A DNA stretch of 64,000 bases from Colwellia hornerae (GTDB lineage: Bacteria; Pseudomonadota; Gammaproteobacteria; Enterobacterales; Alteromonadaceae). Position 1 is the first letter of the stretch; each line of letters starts with the position of its first letter. Below are positions 54,777 to 62,916 of this stretch, piece after piece. The notes under the pieces were generated by a model that saw nothing but the letters and a program-made list of their open reading frames with translations, had not been told where the DNA came from and did not search any database. A program made the translations under genes and the position numbers. Location: contig NZ_VOLR01000010.1 in NCBI RefSeq assembly GCF_007954355.1, positions 62,001-126,000 on the forward strand. Reading direction: 5' to 3'.

Positions 54777-55395
54777 ATTGACTTACACAAGTGTATTTTT
54801 TAGAATGATTTGATTAATGTATGCTATTAGATAAATCAAACTTAATGCTATAACTCTCAGTTATGTATTCACTAAGCGCATGAAGTGAGTATGTTTTCAG
54901 TGACGCAATATCCTACTTTCGATTCAGCCTTCTGTAATAACTATTAGTAAAAGGAGGTAATTTATATTGCAAAATATCATTGATGCTAATAACAAAAATG
55001 AATGATACCGAAAATATTGCAAGGTAAAGTAAATTAGTTGGTCTGTTTTTTAGTGCTTGCGTCAACTAATTAGAGATTAAATTATGATTACTTATCGGGA
55101 TATTTAAAAAGAAAACTAACCTAAAACATTGTATTTACTGTCAAGCAGGTCTGAATTCACATTTAAATTTACTTCATAGCAGCTAGGTTATTTAAATAAG
55201 CTAACTTAAAATCCGGCTTAGTTTTTTGATTTTCAGCGTTAGATTTATCGTGATAAAAATGTGTATTAATAGACTCATCGCATAAGTCGCCTCCATGTTA
55301 GTAATTTCCCTCTTCACATTACGCTCAAAATAATATCCATTAATCACTTGAATATATAACTCTAATACTTTAAATTACCGCCATCAAATACAAAG

Positions 55396-55414
55396 GGTAA
55401 TCATTCTCATTAAG
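55396..55414 (+). promoter_or_regulatory. Fur box-like site
   Basis: The reverse strand matches 14 of 19 positions of the Fur consensus (core TAATGAGAATGATTA). It ends 14 bases before the ATG of the second TonB receptor. Confidence 0.75.
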
Positions 55415-55427
55415 ATTAGGTGTTATT

Positions 55428-57563
55428 ATGAAAACTAAAATGACTCATTTACCATTTAAAAAGTCACTCGTCACATTCGCAATACTGCTTGCTTCAACCA
55501 CAGTTGTTCAAGCTGAAGAAAAGCTTGATACAGAAGATATTGAAGTAATAACAGTTAAAGGCAGAGCAGCACAATTCTATTTTGTAGAAGAGTCAACTAT
55601 GGCAACGAAAACACCAACTGATTATATGGATCTACCTCAATCAGTTCAGGTTTTGAGCAAAGAGTTAATAAGAGATCAAGCAGCACGCCAAACGTCAGAT
55701 CTTTACCGTTCAATATCGGGTGTTACCCAATTTAGTTACTCTGGTATCACCGCGAGAGGCTTTAGACAAGATCAAGTTCGTTATGATGGTGTACAAGGAG
55801 ACCCATATTCAGGTTTTTCTATTCCACAATTATTCAATGTTGAGCAAGTAGAGGTATTAAAAGGGCCTACGGGTATGTTATATGGTACTGGTCAGCCTGG
55901 TGGCTTGTTAAATTATGTCACCAAAAAACCAAAATTTTCTCAGCATTCTGAAATTGCATTATTCACAGGTAACGAAGATCTCTTTGGTGGTTATGCTGAT
56001 ACGACAAACACAATAAATGAAGATTCTACATTGGCTTATAGGCTTGGTGGATTTTACCAGAGTAAAAAAGGGTTTAGAAATAATACCGACGAAAAAAATA
56101 CATTATTATCAGCAGGTCTTACTTGGTTGCCTACCGATGATGTTGATATAACTTTTCAGTATGATTTCATCGATCAAGACTTAGGTGGACACCGTTTAAG
56201 AGGTGTTCCTGTTGATGACAATGGAAACTTTTTAACCGATATCAGTTACAGCCCGAATGAAAAAACAGATTTTCAACGTTTAACTGCTGATGTATGGCAA
56301 GTCATTGCGAATACGCAAATATCTGACAAGCTAACAAATAGTACAGTATTACGTGCCTTGGAGAATGAGAGAACACAAAACTATCATGAAAATAGAGGGT
56401 TAGCTGAAGATGGACGAACAATGACCCGTGAGTTTCGTGATCAGTTAAGAGAAAATAGTGAATGGAGCATAACTACAGATTTTGTTTATCAAACCACTAA
56501 TGGCTCTGTTGAACATATATTATTATTTGGTGCAGATTACTTTAATAGTGAATTACATTATGAATCTAAACTTGGACGTGGTGCTCCGTCATTAATCCCT
56601 GATATTGATATAATTAACCCTGTATATGGTGCTAATACAAACGATTATCTATTACTAACACGCCCAGATTCAGACAGCAAAAATAATCGCCTTGGAATAT
56701 ATATACAAGATCAAATACGTTTAAATGAACATTGGTTAGCGATAGCAGGAGTAAGATTCGACAAATTTGAAGATAAAAGCGTGACAGATAATTTTACCTC
56801 TTCTGATGATAATTATAGCCCACGTATCGGTGCTATTTACCAACCGAATGATGAGATGTCTGTGTTTGCTAATATAACACAAGGTTTTCAACCACAAAGT
56901 TTATATAACCAATCAGAATCTAGCTACGACAATGATGTTATTGGAGATTTAAAAGCAGAAACAAGTACTCAACATGAACTTGGCATTAAAAATGAATGGT
57001 TAAATAGCAGTTTACACACCACGATTACTGCTTATCATATTGTTAAAGAAAATGTGACAAGCTGGAATCCTGAAGACACAGGAGTTAATGACGGTATTGC
57101 CGCTATTGTACAAATTGGCGAGGTAACTAGTGAAGGGGTTGAAATTGATGTAGTAGGCGACATAACTGAAACTTGGACGGGCACTTTCAGTTATGCTTAC
57201 AACAAAGCTAAAATTACAGGTGGTGCACCGGACTCGGTCAGTAATTCTGTAGGAGATGAATTTGTTAATGCCCCTGATCATACTCTAGGAATTTGGACAC
57301 GATGGGATTTACCGTCAATAAATTCAGCTATTGCTTTTGGTACTGATTATGTAAGTGAACGCATTAGTTTAAGCGGTCAAAAAGTAAAACCTTACACCGT
57401 GTGGGATGCCAGTTGGCGCAGTACTATTAATAAATTTGAAATTCAACTTAACCTGAAAAATATATTTGATAAAGAATATGCTACGAGTGGCTTTAACAAG
57501 CGAAATGGTCATTTTCCTGGTGAACCTCGTAGCATACAGCTACAAGTAAGTTACGCTATATAG
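55428..57563 (+). CDS. TonB-dependent siderophore receptor
   Basis: 711 residues, signal peptide ending near TVVQAEE, TonB-box-like EVITVKG. The plug contains DLPQSVQVLSKELIRDQ, ARGFRQDQVRYDG and VEVLKGPTGMLYGTGQPGGLLNYVTKKP, typical of the ferrichrome/ferrioxamine-type siderophore receptors. The barrel ends with LNLKNIFDKEYATSGF and a terminal QLQVSYAI. It is followed after about 60 bases by a PepSY protein, and a Fur-box-like site lies immediately upstream. It imports a ferric siderophore different from that of the receptor at 49767, judging by the low similarity of the two. Confidence 0.95.
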   Translation: MKTKMTHLPFKKSLVTFAILLASTTVVQAEEKLDTEDIEVITVKGRAAQFYFVEESTMATKTPTDYMDLPQSVQVLSKELIRDQAARQTSDLYRSISGVTQFSYSGITARGFRQDQVRYDGVQGDPYSGFSIPQLFNVEQVEVLKGPTGMLYGTGQPGGLLNYVTKKPKFSQHSEIALFTGNEDLFGGYADTTNTINEDSTLAYRLGGFYQSKKGFRNNTDEKNTLLSAGLTWLPTDDVDITFQYDFIDQDLGGHRLRGVPVDDNGNFLTDISYSPNEKTDFQRLTADVWQVIANTQISDKLTNSTVLRALENERTQNYHENRGLAEDGRTMTREFRDQLRENSEWSITTDFVYQTTNGSVEHILLFGADYFNSELHYESKLGRGAPSLIPDIDIINPVYGANTNDYLLLTRPDSDSKNNRLGIYIQDQIRLNEHWLAIAGVRFDKFEDKSVTDNFTSSDDNYSPRIGAIYQPNDEMSVFANITQGFQPQSLYNQSESSYDNDVIGDLKAETSTQHELGIKNEWLNSSLHTTITAYHIVKENVTSWNPEDTGVNDGIAAIVQIGEVTSEGVEIDVVGDITETWTGTFSYAYNKAKITGGAPDSVSNSVGDEFVNAPDHTLGIWTRWDLPSINSAIAFGTDYVSERISLSGQKVKPYTVWDASWRSTINKFEIQLNLKNIFDKEYATSGFNKRNGHFPGEPRSIQLQVSYAI

Positions 57564-57570
57564 CTTAAAT

Positions 57571-57601
57571 AGCGGGTATTAATATTTAATTCATACCCGC
57601 T
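57571..57601 (+). terminator. Hairpin between receptor and PepSY gene
   Basis: AGCGGGTAT and ATACCCGCT form a 9-bp stem with a 13-base loop and a weak T tract, eight bases after the receptor stop. It could partly terminate or attenuate transcription into the PepSY gene. Confidence 0.55.
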
Positions 57602-57626
57602 TTAACTTCGCTGATATTTAACTATT

Positions 57627-58832
57627 ATGAATAGAAAAACATGGTACAAGTGGCATAGTTTAGCAGGTATTAAACTGTCTATATTAATATGTTTTATTTT
57701 ATTAACAGGCACATTGGCTGTTATTTCACATGAAATCGATTGGCTAATCAATAGTAGTCAAAGAGTTTTACCATCCGTTCCTGCTTCAAATATCAACTGG
57801 TCTAAAGTATATGAATCGGCTAACAAGCAAAATAGTACAGCACCGATAGCAAGTATTAATGCACCTATTGATGATTGGTTTGCTGTAGAAGTTATTCGAC
57901 TGAATGAGCAAGAACAACGCTATCGTGAATATTATCATCCTCTTACTGGACAATATCAAGGAGAAGGACGTTGGTATAACTGGCAACGCTTTTTTAGAAT
58001 GTCGCATCGACATTTAATGATGCCTACAATTTATGGCGTTACTATAGTTTGTATTGTTGGCCTTGCCATGTTCTTTTCTCTTATATCTGGTTTTTTTATA
58101 ATTCCTCAATGGTGGAAAGGATTTTTTAGGAAACCAAGAATAAATAATAAGAAAACATTTTGGAATGATTGCCATAGACTTTTCGGATTATGGGCTAGTT
58201 GGTTACTATTAACTGTTTGTATAACAGGTATATGGTATTTAATTGAAGTTTGGGGAGGCAATGCGAGTTTTCCTGAACAAACGATACCTGCGGCTAATAA
58301 AGTTGAGCAGGGATTAATTAAAACATCCTCAACTGTTTTTGAAAAAGCGATAAAAAGTGTTTCCATATACCATGATTTAAATATTAAACGTATTATTCTG
58401 CCTACAAAGAAAGAGCAATTAATTATTGTTCAAGGACAAAACGATACACTATTAGTTAGAGATAGAGCTAATAATGTTATTTTTGATAGTATAAATGGTG
58501 ATTACCTAACACGCCGTATCGCACATAAACAATCTGTACATGTAAGAATATCCGAAGCGGCAGACCCTCTTCATTTTGGTGTATTTGGCGGCATATACAC
58601 TAAAATATTATATTTTATATTCGGTAGTATTTTATGTGCCTTGGCAATTTCAGGAACTTACCTTTATGGCTTGCGACATTATAATTCACACCGTAGTGAG
58701 TTCAATATTGCTTTAAAAGCTTGGAAAGCATCTTGGCTTGGCATAGGGAAATTGAAATGGTTGTCTTTAGTGTTAATTAGTATAATGTTTATTCTCGCTT
58801 TATTTATTTTCACAAATTATGTCTTAATATAA
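57627..58832 (+). CDS. PepSY-associated membrane protein
   Basis: 401 residues. It starts MNRKTWYKWHSLAGIKLSILICFILLTGTLAVISHEIDW, then a periplasmic domain, FFRMSHRHLMMPTIYGVTIVCIVGLAMFFSLISG, WNDCHRLFGLWASWLLLTVCITGIWY and a last helix ending in LFIFTNYVLI. Histidines at helix ends are as in the PepSY family. It follows the siderophore receptor and probably takes part in ferric siderophore reduction. It is the last gene before the right end of the Tn7-like element. Confidence 0.9.
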   Translation: MNRKTWYKWHSLAGIKLSILICFILLTGTLAVISHEIDWLINSSQRVLPSVPASNINWSKVYESANKQNSTAPIASINAPIDDWFAVEVIRLNEQEQRYREYYHPLTGQYQGEGRWYNWQRFFRMSHRHLMMPTIYGVTIVCIVGLAMFFSLISGFFIIPQWWKGFFRKPRINNKKTFWNDCHRLFGLWASWLLLTVCITGIWYLIEVWGGNASFPEQTIPAANKVEQGLIKTSSTVFEKAIKSVSIYHDLNIKRIILPTKKEQLIIVQGQNDTLLVRDRANNVIFDSINGDYLTRRIAHKQSVHVRISEAADPLHFGVFGGIYTKILYFIFGSILCALAISGTYLYGLRHYNSHRSEFNIALKAWKASWLGIGKLKWLSLVLISIMFILALFIFTNYVLI

Positions 58833-59460
58833 AATTAAATTGGAAATATTAATAACCTAATAATCAGGGTAGTTTGAGCATAGACTTGTTCACTATTTAT
58901 TGTCATGCTCTTAAACTGTGGCGAAAACAAGACATTAATTATAACAATATTATGCTTTGCTCATTTCCAGATTTAAAAATAGCTATTGTATATTTGAAGT
59001 ACACTCTAAATTTACGATAAGAAACCATAATAAAACTGTCAGTTCTAAGTCTACTTTAAGGCTAACTTTACAGTAATTTTTGACGTCTAAGATTCTAAAT
59101 AAACATTTAACTAAGTCTATTAGATATTTCCTGTGACGCTTTGTGCCCCAAACCGCAATAGAATCATAAATTTTAATCGCTAAAATCATATTAATCTAAT
59201 GTCCGCTTTCTGTGTTTTTAATCAAATTAGAATTTTTGATTTTACAGATGCCTGATGATATTTAGCACAATTTTATTATTTAACTCAGGGCTGTCTTGCA
59301 TCAGATTACTCATCGCTAGATAAGCTAAGGCTAACGTCCGCTAACGTATCTTTGTTGACATAAATATACCTGATTTTGGTCAGTTCTTGATGAAAAATAG
59401 CTAAAGCTATTTGTGCTTATAACGAGGAGACAACCTATTTTTGTCGAGAAAAACACCTCA
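58833..59460. other. Gene-free right arm of the element
   Basis: About 630 bases where Tn7 relatives would carry tnsA near the right end. Nothing resembling tnsABCDE was found. A 68-codon minus-strand frame (58983-59189) has no ribosome site or recognisable domain. A short hairpin AAATAGCT/AGCTATTT lies near 59394-59411. Confidence 0.6.
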
Positions 59461-59529
59461 AAAGTATGATGATTTATTGTAAAGTATGATTCTTTTTTGT
59501 TGAGTATGACACTTCATTGTCACTGCACA
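59461..59529 (-). repeat. Tn7-like right end with three contiguous 20-bp sites
   Basis: Three head-to-tail 20-bp units (59461-59480, 59481-59500, 59501-59520) end in CACTGCACA, giving the tip TGTGCAGTG on the minus strand. Minus-strand sites read ACAATGAAGTGTCATACTCA, ACAAAAAAGAATCATACTTT and ACAATAAATCATCATACTTT. The innermost matches the left site at 44412 in 19 of 20 positions. Packed sites are the hallmark of the Tn7 right end. Confidence 0.88.
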
Positions 59530-59534
59530 TGGGT
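59530..59534. repeat. Target site duplication, right copy (TGGGT)
   Basis: TGGGT directly follows the element's terminal ACA, identical to 44277-44281. Confidence 0.85.
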
Positions 59535-59631
59535 ATAACAAAGAAGAGATAATTAAAATTAAACACGGCTGATAAATAGCAACTTCAACGCTAATTTTTC
59601 TTGTATATAGGCTTTAAAACAAGATCTGGTG

Positions 59632-60483
59632 CTAAGTATCTATAGCCAGTTCTTTTAAATCTTTAATCAAATCGTCAAGTTTATTATTTAATCGATTCAA
59701 CTGTTTATCTGTTAAGCTGTTCATCATTACCTGAAATATTTTTACAGAGGTATCACTATTATTTTTAGATAAAGTTTTGTGTTGCTCAGACTTTAATGAC
59801 TCTGGTTCAGAAATAAGTTCGGTAAACATCACTTCATATTGTTGCTTATCTAATCCCATGGCTAATACCTGCTTTAAACCTGAATGCCATTTTATTAAAT
59901 AATACATTCGATGATTAAATGTCGGTGTGAGACTTTTGGCCAGTTGACATACTTCAACTTTTTGTCCTTTGGTTAACTTCCCCAACCACTTTTTGAACTG
60001 ATCTTGCCGCTCGATACATGTTTCGCTAAACCATTGCTCTTGGGATATTTCATCGTAGTCATCGATACGTGCTTCATTATTGCTGGCAATTTCATCGACA
60101 ACTTGTTTTCTTTGGCGACTACTCAAGCTATGCACTAATGATATCAGTGCAGGTTTTGCTTGCTCTCGCACTACAAGCCAATGCTGTTTAAGATTAACTA
60201 ACTGAGCGTTGACTTCTTCAAGGGTAATACCGCGATTTACTTGCGTCTTTAGCGTGATAAGTTGCCGAGTATATTCACTGAGTTGTGTTTGTCTATGCCA
60301 AGTATGAAGCTCATTAAATGCTGTATCAAATCTTTGTTGTTGGTCTTGGCTTAAGGTAACGTAATCATCAAGGTACCAATTACTCCACCAATCTAGATGG
60401 TTATAAATAAAACTAAAGCTGCAGGCTGATAGCAAAAATGCACTGAAAATCACAACAATGCCATTTTTAATAATTCGTTGCAT
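59632..60483 (-). CDS. DUF6279-type lipoprotein
   Basis: 283 residues with a signal peptide and lipobox (LLSACSF). FSFIYNHLDWWSNWYLDDYVTLSQDQQQRFDTAF matches the start of DUF6279 family lipoproteins; the rest is helical. The function is unknown. It lies just beyond the right end of the Tn7-like element. Removing the element would place it about 250 bases upstream of, and in the same direction as, the RND adaptor gene. Confidence 0.82.
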   Translation of the reverse strand: MQRIIKNGIVVIFSAFLLSACSFSFIYNHLDWWSNWYLDDYVTLSQDQQQRFDTAFNELHTWHRQTQLSEYTRQLITLKTQVNRGITLEEVNAQLVNLKQHWLVVREQAKPALISLVHSLSSRQRKQVVDEIASNNEARIDDYDEISQEQWFSETCIERQDQFKKWLGKLTKGQKVEVCQLAKSLTPTFNHRMYYLIKWHSGLKQVLAMGLDKQQYEVMFTELISEPESLKSEQHKTLSKNNSDTSVKIFQVMMNSLTDKQLNRLNNKLDDLIKDLKELAIDT

Positions 60484-60732
60484 ATACTCGACCTTTGTTT
60501 ATTTGTTATTGATAACTATCAAGATTAAAAATGATGAACTATTTGTTATTTTCAGCTAGGTGATCTCTACTCAGTTAATTGCAGTACGCAAAAGATTAAA
60601 AAAAGATCAAAAAAGATCAAACGCCGTTAGTTTTGCATAAGAATATAAGTTACCGTTAGTAATAGCGGCTGAGGTAATAAGCAATGATAAGTTTGTTAAA
60701 CAACATTATAAAGATTTGCTTGCGGCAAGACG
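60484..60732. other. Intergenic region with short direct repeat
   Basis: 250 bases between the lipoprotein and TetR genes. AAAAAAGATC is repeated in tandem at about 60597-60619. No gene was seen. Confidence 0.5.
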
Positions 60733-61263
60733 CTAAAAAAAATCAGTAATACTGTCAAAAGTGGTGATGTCGTCTAATACTTTCGCTAAAATCATCATTC
60801 CCTCTAAGGTTGCTAATAACCTAATAGCACTGATTTTTGCCTGATCGACCGTTAGACCTTTTTCTTCAATATAGACTTGTTGTAACCATGCGATGTTTAA
60901 TTCAAAAAAACGTTTAATTTCTATTTTAACGGCTTCAGGTAAGGCATCTGATTGGGCACCTAATAAACCACACAAACACATCTGTTGGTCTTTATCTAAT
61001 GCCATTTTAAAGGCATTTATATAAAGATTAATGGCACTACCACCTGTTAGTTTTTCTTTTTCGTCATTTAATGACGATAAAAAAACATCGGTATACTGGT
61101 GCGCTAATTCAGCACCTAAGTCACTTTTAGTTCGAAAATAGTAATGAACACTAGAACTTTTAATACCAATTTCATCGGCAAGCTCTCTAAAACTAAAGTT
61201 ACCATAACCACCAGAGCGTACTTTATTTTCGGCTAAGGTTAATATTTGAGATTTTTTGTTCAT
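60733..61263 (-). CDS. TetR/AcrR family repressor
   Basis: 176 residues. The N-terminal domain (MNKKSQILTLAENKVRSGGYGNFSFRELADEIGIKSSSVHYYFRTKSDL) is a classical TetR helix-turn-helix; the C-terminal half contains a CLCGLLGAQSDALP segment with two close cysteines, a possible redox or ligand site, which is an inference. It is followed upstream by glutaredoxin, amine oxidase and GST genes. Two similar inverted repeats in the amine oxidase/GST divergent region are candidate operators. Confidence 0.88.
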   Translation of the reverse strand: MNKKSQILTLAENKVRSGGYGNFSFRELADEIGIKSSSVHYYFRTKSDLGAELAHQYTDVFLSSLNDEKEKLTGGSAINLYINAFKMALDKDQQMCLCGLLGAQSDALPEAVKIEIKRFFELNIAWLQQVYIEEKGLTVDQAKISAIRLLATLEGMMILAKVLDDITTFDSITDFF

Positions 61264-61350
61264 AAATAAATGCTATTTGACCGGTAAAGTAAATGATGAA
61301 ATTATTGAATTGATTTACTATTACTCAGTAATTTCATCCATTATCAATGA

Positions 61351-61602
61351 CTAGGCTATTTTATTCAAATAGTTAATAATATCACCAGATTCATACAGCC
61401 AAGATTCCTGACCGTTTTCTGTAATTTTTAAGCAAGGCACCTGTTTCTTTCCCCCTTGTTCAATTAATTCTTTATTAAAGGCTAAATTTTTCTCTGTATC
61501 ACGTAATTCAAGGGATATATTGCTAGCTTTCATTGCGGTGATGACTTGTCGGCAATATGGACAATGAACCTTGTGATATAAAGCATAAGAACTTTTAGTC
61601 AT
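61351..61602 (-). CDS. Glutaredoxin-like protein
   Basis: 83 residues with the thioredoxin-fold order and a CPYC redox motif (HCPYCRQVITAM) near residue 15. VPCLKI is the cis-proline loop, and WLYESGDIINYL matches the GST-like N-domain ending. It should reduce disulfides or glutathionylated proteins. The ATG overlaps the stop of the amine oxidase (TAATG), so the two are co-translated. Confidence 0.9.
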   Translation of the reverse strand: MTKSSYALYHKVHCPYCRQVITAMKASNISLELRDTEKNLAFNKELIEQGGKKQVPCLKITENGQESWLYESGDIINYLNKIA

Positions 61603-62726
61603 TATATTTTCTCTCTAGTAGAAGTCATTAAATTCTTTTTTAATGAGCTAATGGTTGTATTGGCGGCAAATAATGCGCCTTCAAGGTAACCTGCTTCTTG
61701 CTGAGCAAATTCGCTACCGGCTAAATATAAATTTAATGAAGATAATTCGCCAGCAAAAGCCTTTATATCAAAATAAGGATGATTCGACGGCTCCACTATG
61801 TCTTTTTCAACAGCAACATAAGGATCACTCCCCCAGCTTTTTAAATAACACTGTGAATATCGTTGGGCCTCATCACCAAATAATAAGCTCAGTTGATTAA
61901 TGCACAAGGCTTTAACCTGTTCAACCGATAAACTTTCTATCGCTTGTGCTGAAAGCCCAATAAAACCAAATAAAGCAAAGCCTTGCTGTGCATGTGCCGA
62001 TGCATCGTGAATTTCTATCATAGGTCCAACACGGCTGAAGGCTTGCCCTGCTAGGCCTTTGGTTCGCCAAAAAGCCTGGTTATAAGTCGCAATAAACTTA
62101 GCTTGGCTTGCCATCCAAGTAGGCACAGCGACAAGGGCTGCGGTTAAAGATTTACTTGCCCAATGAACGGGTGTTAAAAATTCATTAATGATCCGTGGCG
62201 GTAAAGCTAACACTAAATGGTCGGTTTCAAAAACAGATGTCGAGTCATCTTTAGTATTTTTTACCGTCACTTGCCAGCTATTATGCACTTTTGTTAATTG
62301 CTCGACTTGACAACTAAGCTGATAGTTATCTTTAGATAGCTTAGCCTGTAAGGCTAAAATGAGCTTGTATAATCCACCAGCTAAACGATGTAATAGCGGC
62401 CCTTGACCATTTTCAATAATTTGTGGCTGCGTATGCTGAGCCGCATGATAAACAACAGCACCTTCAATATGTTGGTCAAATAAATGCGCTTTCAAATCAG
62501 CCACTAATGCTTTCATCTGATGATGATGCGGAAATATCCATGTCGGACCTAAATCATGTAGTGCTGCATTTTCATCATACGTTTTGGCTTGTTCGCTATA
62601 TATGCGGCCACCAAAAACATCTTTTGCTTCTAAAAGTAAATAAGGAATATTCAGCTGTTCTAGTTGATAAGCGCTATATAAACCCGCTAATCCTCCACCG
62701 ACAATAATCACGCGTTTATTATTCAT
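61602..62726 (-). CDS. FAD-dependent amine oxidase-like protein
   Basis: 374 residues from ATG 62726; TTG 62741 would add five. The N-terminal dinucleotide-binding motif VIIVGGGLAGLYSAYQL and LLEAKDVFGGRIYS identify the flavin monoamine oxidase family; the C-terminal AGSEFAQQEAGYLEGALFAA is the matching FAD-contacting region. LVLALPPRII is a typical middle motif. The substrate is unknown. It is coupled with a glutaredoxin and divergent from a glutathione S-transferase, suggesting redox or detoxification roles. Confidence 0.9.
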   Translation of the reverse strand: MNNKRVIIVGGGLAGLYSAYQLEQLNIPYLLLEAKDVFGGRIYSEQAKTYDENAALHDLGPTWIFPHHHQMKALVADLKAHLFDQHIEGAVVYHAAQHTQPQIIENGQGPLLHRLAGGLYKLILALQAKLSKDNYQLSCQVEQLTKVHNSWQVTVKNTKDDSTSVFETDHLVLALPPRIINEFLTPVHWASKSLTAALVAVPTWMASQAKFIATYNQAFWRTKGLAGQAFSRVGPMIEIHDASAHAQQGFALFGFIGLSAQAIESLSVEQVKALCINQLSLLFGDEAQRYSQCYLKSWGSDPYVAVEKDIVEPSNHPYFDIKAFAGELSSLNLYLAGSEFAQQEAGYLEGALFAANTTISSLKKNLMTSTREKI

Positions 62727-62744
62727 ATATGTAAACTTCAAAAA

Positions 62745-62762
62745 CTACCTACTGATAGATAA
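62745..62762. promoter_or_regulatory. Inverted-repeat operator candidate, site A
   Basis: CTACCTACTGATAGATAA is an imperfect inverted repeat just upstream of the amine oxidase gene. It shares 14 of 18 bases with site B at 62855. Confidence 0.6.
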
Positions 62763-62854
62763 ATATTAACCAGCTCGACTTGTAAAAGCAACGTTAATTT
62801 TTAAAGGACTTGAGTCTTAAATAAAATTTGACAATATAATTAAATATACGCAAA

Positions 62855-62872
62855 CTACCTACCAGTAGATAG
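62855..62872. promoter_or_regulatory. Inverted-repeat operator candidate, site B
   Basis: CTACCTACCAGTAGATAG has half-sites matching at 7 of 9 positions. It lies 45 bases upstream of the GST gene and downstream of a TTGACA (62828-62833), placing it near the promoter core. The nearby TetR protein is the likely binder. Confidence 0.65.
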
Positions 62873-62916
62873 ATAACTAACTTAACAATGACAATCAAAT
62901 TAATTGGAAATATAAA

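Larger units (their letters stand above)
54730..55427. other. 700-base divergent intergenic region
   Basis: Region between the TPR-like gene and the second receptor. It holds two Fur-box-like sites, an inverted pair AATTAGTTG (55032-55040)/CAACTAATT (55063-55071), and an AAGGAGG ribosome-like sequence at 54951-54957 followed by only a 12-codon frame from TTG 54967. No full gene was seen. Confidence 0.55.
44282..59529. mobile_element. Non-autonomous Tn7-like transposon carrying iron-uptake genes
   Basis: 15,248 bp bounded by inverted ends with TGT/ACA tips, each followed after nine bases by copies of a 20-bp site, and flanked by the identical 5-bp sequence TGGGT. Left sites are dispersed and right sites are contiguous, as in Tn7. 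Eleven cargo genes fill the element (PepSY proteins, TonB receptors, a TPR-sulfotransferase, a two-component system). No TnsA, B, C, D or E homologue or other transposase is visible, so movement would need proteins supplied from elsewhere, or the transposition genes were lost. Confidence 0.87.

Noticed and set aside
58983-59189. 68-codon frame on the minus strand as a transposase remnant
   Set aside because: No ribosome site, no recognisable domain and low-complexity composition; it does not resemble any Tns protein.
59461-59520. Three regular 20-bp direct repeats as a small CRISPR array
   Set aside because: The units abut with no spacers, there are no cas genes, and the array ends in a transposon tip with a target duplication.
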